DNA of 64,000 nt from Halomicrococcus gelatinilyticus. Its GTDB lineage: Archaea; Halobacteriota; Halobacteria; Halobacteriales; Haladaptataceae. This document shows, piece after piece, positions 59,932 through 64,000 of this stretch. The position numbers and the translations under genes are program-made. Positions within the stretch are counted from its first letter, which is position 1. Every line of letters starts with the position of its first letter. Under the pieces are notes generated by a model that did no database searches, was not told the DNA's origin, and saw nothing but the letters and a program-made list of their open reading frames with translations. The DNA lies in contig CP100465.1 of assembly GCA_024227995.1 (NCBI GenBank), positions 2,666,001 through 2,730,000 of the forward strand. Reading direction: 5' to 3'.

Positions 59932-60117
59932 ATGACAGACACTTCAGTGCCGAAAGTCGACGTCGACGACCGAATCGAAATCGGACTGTCCCTGATAGCG
60001 ATACTACTCGGTGCCCTGGCCGCATACTTCACAGGCAAGACTGGAGAACCCCAGCCGTTGCTCTGGCTGGGCTGCGCAGGACTCACGCTGTTCGTCCTGT
60101 TCTTCACCGAAGCGTAG
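59932..60117 (+). CDS. Small two-helix membrane protein
   Basis: 61 residues: MTDTSVPKVDVDDRIEIGLS, a helix (LIAILLGALAAYFTG) and a second one (PLLWLGCAGLTLFVLFFTEA). It begins 15 bases after the HTH stop and completes a three-gene operon of membrane protein, regulator and membrane protein. No family is recognised. Confidence 0.7.
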   Translation: MTDTSVPKVDVDDRIEIGLSLIAILLGALAAYFTGKTGEPQPLLWLGCAGLTLFVLFFTEA

Positions 60118-60188
60118 CCGCGCCCGTTTCATCAGTCGTTCACCGTGCCACCGGAAGGGATTATCCCGCTCGACCACCGAGGGCCGAT

Positions 60189-60275
60189 ATGCAGTGGTGC
60201 GACCAGCCAACGAGTTCGACCGAGTGCGATGACGGGAGCGCTCCGGACCGAACTCCGACGGAGGACGTGGCGTGA
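60189..60275 (+). CDS. Possible 28-residue leader ORF before rnhA
   Basis: ATG at 60189 lies about 27 bases after GATTATCC (60158-60165), a leaderless arrangement. The frame MQWCDQPTSSTECDDGSAPD then RTPTEDVA ends with TGA at 60273-60275, overlapping the rnhA GTG at 60272 (GTGA). So rnhA may be translated by coupling to this ORF. There is no family evidence. Confidence 0.4.
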   Translation: MQWCDQPTSSTECDDGSAPDRTPTEDVA

Positions 60276-60925
60276 CCGACGACCCCCTTCCGGCCGAACA
60301 TCTCTCGCCGCTCGCCACGCTCGTCGACGAGGTGCTCGCGGGCGTCGGCTACGAGATGGCGGCCGCCACCGACGCCATCAACGACGCCGTCCCCGGCCAC
60401 GGCGGTCTGTTCGACCCCGCGACCACCTCGACCGAGTTACGTCGCGCGCTCGAAAGCCTGCTGGCGTCGGACCTCGACCGACCATCCGTCCCCGAACCGA
60501 CGGGCGACGCGTTCGTCCTCTACGTCGACGGCAGTTCGCGAGGCAACCCCGGCCCCGCAGGTGCAGGCGCTGTCATCGTGGACGCCGACGGGGAGGAACT
60601 CGCCCGGCTCGGCCGACCCGTCGGCTCCCGGACGGGGAACAACACTGCCGAGTACGTCGCTCTCCAGCTCGGGCTCTCCGAACTGCTGGCGCGCTACGAG
60701 CCACGCCGGCTGGAGGTGCGCATCGATTCGATGACGGTCATCCGGGACGTCTGGGGTGGCGACGAACCGACGGAACCGGGCGTCGAGGCGTACAGCGAGG
60801 CCGTCACGGCGTCGCTGTCGAGCGTCCCGGACCACCGGTACACGCACCTGGCCGACAGCGACCCCAACCCCGCCGACGCACTGGCGACGGTGGGAGCCGA
60901 CATCGCGGCCCTCGGGCCGGGATAG
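60272..60925 (+). CDS. rnhA: Ribonuclease HI
   Basis: 217 residues; cuts RNA in RNA-DNA hybrids. The C-terminal RNase H fold starts near residue 78: VLYVDGSSRGNPGPAGAGAV (first Asp), TGNNTAEYVALQLGLSELL (Glu), VRIDSMTVIRDVWG (Asp) and ADSDPNPADALA (Asp). All four acidic residues are kept. An N-terminal extension of about 75 residues, as reported for halobacterial RNase HI, precedes it. The start is a GTG overlapping the short ORF at 60189; no better start exists in frame. Confidence 0.93.
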   Translation: MTDDPLPAEHLSPLATLVDEVLAGVGYEMAAATDAINDAVPGHGGLFDPATTSTELRRALESLLASDLDRPSVPEPTGDAFVLYVDGSSRGNPGPAGAGAVIVDADGEELARLGRPVGSRTGNNTAEYVALQLGLSELLARYEPRRLEVRIDSMTVIRDVWGGDEPTEPGVEAYSEAVTASLSSVPDHRYTHLADSDPNPADALATVGADIAALGPG

Positions 60926-61087
60926 GCGGACATCGCCGCTCACAGTACGACGTCCCGGTCGGGTGCCGAGCCCCAGAAGCGAAGAGAACCCACGTATCGA
61001 CTCCGCACACACGGTCCGGCACGCCCTTCCCGTCACTCACGACGGCTTTCGACAGCACCGACAGGGTGCGACGGGGGAGGACGCGCC

Positions 61088-61777
61088 TCAGTCGGGGAGC
61101 GCGCCCTCGTCGACGTCGTCGCGGCGGCCGTCGAGTACTGCGAACCGCTCGCCGCGCCGCCGCTCCAGCCACCGGAGCAGGCGCTCGGCCCACCGGAGTT
61201 TCTTCGCCTTCACCCGCCCGACGTCGGGGTCGTCGAGATCCCACCCCGGGAAGACGAGTTCGGCCGCGTCGAAGTGGTCCGCGAGGAACGCCGCCCGGTC
61301 GCCGTCGGTGAACCCGCCGAAGTTCTCGACCGGGCCGCGCGGGGCCGCCTGCGTCGTCGCCAGCACGTGGTCGTGGTCGAATGTCGGAACGTGCTCGCGG
61401 ACGCCCCCGAGATTGTCGCCGTGAGCGTGCGCGGCGACCGGCACGCCTCGCTCGGTCAAATAGCGCGCCGTATCGGGGTTCTTGTCGAGGTCGGTCACCA
61501 TGCAGTCGACCGCGACGCCGGCGTCGAGCAGGACGTCGGCGGCGGTGGAGGCGGCGACCACGACGTCCGCGTCGGCGGCCTGGTCGACCTCTGCAGAGAG
61601 AGACGGCCCCGCGCCGGCGACGGCGACCGTCGCACCGTCGATGCTCGCAAGGCGGTCGTGGTCGAACGGCTCGGTGAGGTCGGCGAGGACGTCGCGGCCG
61701 CGCTCGTCGGCGGCGCGGTCGAACCCGAAGTCGGCGAGGATGGCCTCGTAGACCGGTTCCCAGGTCGCGAACTCCAT
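61088..61777 (-). CDS. mptE: 6-hydroxymethylpterin diphosphokinase MptE-like (DUF115)
   Basis: 229 residues. Archaeal enzyme that makes 6-hydroxymethyl-7,8-dihydropterin diphosphate for folate or methanopterin. DUF115 marks: VAVAGAGPSLSAEVDQAADA near residue 50, DCMVTDLDKNPDTARYL near 90 and LVFPGWDLDDPDVGRVKAKK near 172. It starts one base after the folP stop, forming a folP-mptE operon of consecutive pterin steps. Confidence 0.92.
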   Translation of the reverse strand: MEFATWEPVYEAILADFGFDRAADERGRDVLADLTEPFDHDRLASIDGATVAVAGAGPSLSAEVDQAADADVVVAASTAADVLLDAGVAVDCMVTDLDKNPDTARYLTERGVPVAAHAHGDNLGGVREHVPTFDHDHVLATTQAAPRGPVENFGGFTDGDRAAFLADHFDAAELVFPGWDLDDPDVGRVKAKKLRWAERLLRWLERRRGERFAVLDGRRDDVDEGALPD

Positions 61778-61778
61778 G

Positions 61779-62594
61779 TTACTCCTCGCGCCCGAACGCG
61801 TGGCCGATCTTTGCGGCGTCGACAGTCTCCGCGACGTCGTGGGTGCGGACGACGTCCGCGCCGCGCTCGACGGCGAGGGCGGTCGCGGCGAGGCTGGCGG
61901 GCAGGCGCTCCTCGGTCGGCCGGTCGACCACGTCGCCGAGGAAGTTCTTGCGGTTGATGGAGACGAGGATGGGCCGGCCGATGTCGCGGAACTCCCCGAG
62001 CCGGTGGAACGTCTCGCGGTCGTCGGCGAGCGTCTTCGCCTCGCTCCACCCGCCGAACGCCGGGTCGACGATGGTCTTGTCCGTCAGCGGCTCGCTCGCC
62101 AGCGCGTCGTAGATGTCGTCGACGCGCTCGATTGCGCCGGGGCGTTCGAGGTCCGGTGGGCTCGCCATCTTCACGACGGCGGCGTCGCGGGCGCGACACA
62201 CCTCCGCCATCCCCGGGTCGGCGAACCCGCAGATGTCGTTGACCATGTCGAACCCCCGGTCGAGTGCTGCCGCGGCCACCTCGGCGTACCGCGTCTCGAT
62301 GGAGAAGACGGCGTCGCCGTCGACGCGCTCGATGGTCTCGACGGCGACGTCGAGCCTGTCCAGTTCCTCCTCGGCGGAGAGCACCTCGAAGCGCTTGTTC
62401 GCCGACTCCAGGCCCACGTCGACGATGTCGGCGCCCTCGCCGACGAGCTCCTCGTCGACGTACGCCGCCGCGGCCCCGGGGTCGTCGTAGACGCTCGGGT
62501 CGTACGGCGACTCCTCGCTGACGTTCAGGACGCCCATGACGCGCGGCGGGTGGTCCGGCCCGATGCCCAGTCCCGCGGCTGAGACGTTCGTCAT
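61779..62594 (-). CDS. folP: Dihydropteroate synthase
   Basis: 271 residues; joins the pterin diphosphate (made by the MptE-like partner) to a p-aminobenzoate-type acceptor. TIM-barrel marks: RVMGVLNVSEESPYDPSVYD near residue 20, GADIVDVGLESANKRFEVLS near 55, FDMVNDICGFADPGM near 115, VKMASPPD near 140 and ILVSINRKNFLGDVVDRPTE near 210. Shorter than the bifunctional haloarchaeal FolP-FolC fusion that I recall from Haloferax. A minus-strand ATTTTTACG (62618-62626) about 27 bases upstream supports the ATG at 62594. Confidence 0.93.
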   Translation of the reverse strand: MTNVSAAGLGIGPDHPPRVMGVLNVSEESPYDPSVYDDPGAAAAYVDEELVGEGADIVDVGLESANKRFEVLSAEEELDRLDVAVETIERVDGDAVFSIETRYAEVAAAALDRGFDMVNDICGFADPGMAEVCRARDAAVVKMASPPDLERPGAIERVDDIYDALASEPLTDKTIVDPAFGGWSEAKTLADDRETFHRLGEFRDIGRPILVSINRKNFLGDVVDRPTEERLPASLAATALAVERGADVVRTHDVAETVDAAKIGHAFGREE

Positions 62595-62694
62595 GGATGA
62601 CTCACGGGAGCCCTGGCGTAAAAATCGCCCCGGTCTGCGGTCGCACGGTCCCACGACGCCTTCGCCGCCGTCCGGTCCCGCGTCGCGGCCGCCG

Positions 62695-63132
62695 TCACCC
62701 TTCCAGGTCCTCGAGCCACCCGCGGGTCAGGTCGGCTTCGTCGACGCCGCCGACGTACGGCTTCACGTCGAGCACGGGCGTTCCGTCGACGAGGTCCAGG
62801 CCGTTCACGTGGAGGGTCGTCCCGTCCACGTCGTCCAGGCGGACGACCGACTGCGCGATGGGGTTCGGTCGGTGGGGGCTCCGGCTGGCGAACACGCCGA
62901 CCTCGACGCCGTCGGCGTGCGGCGGGCGCGCGCGAAGATGGGAGTCCTCGATGCCGTCGAGATGTGCGAGCACGACGACGTGGGAGAACTCGTCGAGGCC
63001 GTCCAGACCGTCGGCGTACGCTTCGTCGAGTTCGACGCGCGACGCGACGTCGGCGTCGCGGGGCGTCGGTACGTCGTCTGGCGAGCCGTACGGCGAGCGA
63101 ACGACGCCGATCGGCGCGTAGGTGACGTCCAT
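62695..63132 (-). CDS. trmO: tRNA N6-methyltransferase TrmO (TsaA family)
   Basis: 145 residues of the TsaA/YaeB family, which methylates t6A37 of threonine tRNAs. Marks: YAPIGVVRSPYGSPDDVPTP, LDEFSHVVVLAHLDGIED near residue 45, and the family core VFASRSPHRPNPIAQSVVRL near 83, then LDVKPYVGGVDEADL. The ATG at 63132 gives the family start; the frame extends upstream to 63225 with unrelated sequence. Confidence 0.93.
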   Translation of the reverse strand: MDVTYAPIGVVRSPYGSPDDVPTPRDADVASRVELDEAYADGLDGLDEFSHVVVLAHLDGIEDSHLRARPPHADGVEVGVFASRSPHRPNPIAQSVVRLDDVDGTTLHVNGLDLVDGTPVLDVKPYVGGVDEADLTRGWLEDLEG

Positions 63133-63221
63133 ACACCTCCTCCGGCACGCCGGACAAAGAACGGTCCGCTGGAGGTCGTCGTTGCCGGGAGTCGGGAGCG
63201 CCGTCGGAACTGGCGGCCGAC

Positions 63222-64000
63222 TCACCGCCTCGCGCGGAGGTCGTCGACCGACGTCTCCTCGCTCCAGTAGCGGTCGCCCTCGAACTCGACGGGCATCAGT
63301 GTGATGTCGAGGTAGTCGTCGAGTTCGTCGGCGGACATCCCGAAGGTGTCGATGACGCCGGGCGAGAGGTAGCGCCGCTCCAGGTCGCCGACGTACGGGA
63401 GGTACATCGTCCCGATGCCGTACCCCGGCGTCGCGTAGGCCCGCAACTCGAGTTCGAAGTCGGCGGCGTCGCCGCGCTCGACTGCCGCGCGCAGCGCCAC
63501 CCCCGTGTTGGTCTGGCAGAGCTCGACGCCGCCGTCGCCGATGGTGATGTAGCGGTAGCCGGTGAGGACCTGGTCGCGGGCGACGGCGACCGCGTCGCGG
63601 AGCGTGTACCCGCAGTTGAGCAACCGGGCGAGGATCTGGCCGACCTCCGTCGCGAGGTCGTTGGACACGTCCGAGAGCGTGGCGACGCCGGCGTAGCTCC
63701 CCTTCTCGACCAGTGCGGCGGCCTGCTCGTACGACCGACAGGCGTTGAGCAGGAACGCCTCGACGCCGACGTCGTCGAGCGTGCGCGCGTCGAGGACGCC
63801 GTCGGGACAGCGGATGCCCTCGTCGTCGACGTGGCCGATGTAGTGGAGGAAGTCGAACGAGGTTCCGAGGAGGTCGGCGAGTTCGTCCGTCGCCAGCCCG
63901 TAGTCGATGTCGACGTCGTACTCCAGCAGGTCGCGGAAGCCGTACAGGTCGTTGACGACCCCCTCCGCTTTCATCGCCGGGTCGTTGCAGACGACGCGGA
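63222..64000 (-). CDS. CHAT-domain (caspase-like) protein, C-terminal part
   Basis: The gene runs off the right edge; at least 258 codons are present. An ATG exists at 63974, but the frame continues upstream (RVVCNDPAM), so it is probably internal. CHAT protease marks: the catalytic His in FLHYIGHVDDEG (H at about 63831-63833) and the catalytic Cys in FLLNACRSYEQA (Cys at 63738-63740), with GVATLSDVSNDLATEVGQIL and the repeat-like AVAVARDQVLTGYRYITIGD. About 100 residues follow the domain (YATPGYGIGTMYLPYVGDLE). CHAT proteases act in cell death and defence elsewhere; the role here is unknown. Confidence 0.82.
   Translation of the reverse strand, partial: RVVCNDPAMKAEGVVNDLYGFRDLLEYDVDIDYGLATDELADLLGTSFDFLHYIGHVDDEGIRCPDGVLDARTLDDVGVEAFLLNACRSYEQAAALVEKGSYAGVATLSDVSNDLATEVGQILARLLNCGYTLRDAVAVARDQVLTGYRYITIGDGGVELCQTNTGVALRAAVERGDAADFELELRAYATPGYGIGTMYLPYVGDLERRYLSPGVIDTFGMSADELDDYLDITLMPVEFEGDRYWSEETSVDDLRARR

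Overview
The window is chromosomal DNA of a halophilic archaeon (class Halobacteria). Signs: high GC with strong G/C third positions, very acidic proteins, leaderless genes with a TATA-like box about 27 bases before the start codon, Tat signal peptides, PGF-CTERM archaeosortase signals, an S-layer glycoprotein gene, and archaeal markers (uL11, Drg GTPase, Dph5, Trm5, pantoate kinase, MptE, heme-copper oxidase with haloarchaeal cox-cluster proteins). I cannot name the genus from the sequence alone. No CRISPR array, rRNA, origin or intact insertion sequence is visible.

Layout. 0-3 kb: translation genes (rpl11, a small VNG_1110C-type gene, drg) and a membrane protein. 3-7 kb: a double VOC protein, then the S-layer glycoprotein gene with a long leader that holds a short ORF. 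7-11 kb: dphB, a Q/G-rich repeat protein, trm5, tRNA-Thr(CGT) with a partial copy of its 3' end, pantoate kinase. 11-16 kb: two winged-helix proteins (one membrane-tethered), coxC and coxB converging on a 723-base gap. 16-20 kb: a three-gene ABC export operon whose middle protein carries a PrsW-like protease domain. 20-28 kb: an alkaline-phosphatase-superfamily enzyme, small membrane proteins, an NDH-2-like flavoprotein, coaBC, a short-chain fatty acid transporter (atoE) and a Tat/PGF-CTERM cupredoxin-like protein. 28-33 kb: dnaJ, dnaK, grpE. 33-39 kb: a regulator, a Gly/Met-rich protein, an MFS carrier, and coxA with small cox-cluster membrane proteins, including a 28-residue microprotein. 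39-46 kb: methylmalonyl-CoA mutase large subunit, a lipoprotein fused to an archaellin-like domain, acetyl-CoA synthetase and a second acyl-CoA ligase. 46-55 kb: a branched-chain-type ABC importer with duplicated binding protein and LivM, plus a thioredoxin-like protein. 55-59 kb: UspA, a benzoylformate-decarboxylase-like TPP enzyme and a GlcD-type flavoprotein, separated by a 208-base MITE-like element. 59-64 kb: a membrane protein/HTH operon with an operator-like palindrome, RNase HI, folP-mptE, trmO and a truncated CHAT-domain protein.

How the genes fit together. The window joins respiration (coxA, coxB, coxC, NDH-2-like), CoA synthesis (pantoate kinase, coaBC), activation and uptake of small organic acids (atoE, acs, the second ligase, mutase, Liv importer, TPP enzyme, GlcD) and pterin synthesis (folP, mptE). 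The most unusual items are the lipoprotein-archaellin fusion, the ABC permease-PrsW fusion, the MITE at a stop codon, the S-layer leader ORF and several other short ORFs that overlap the next start by four bases.
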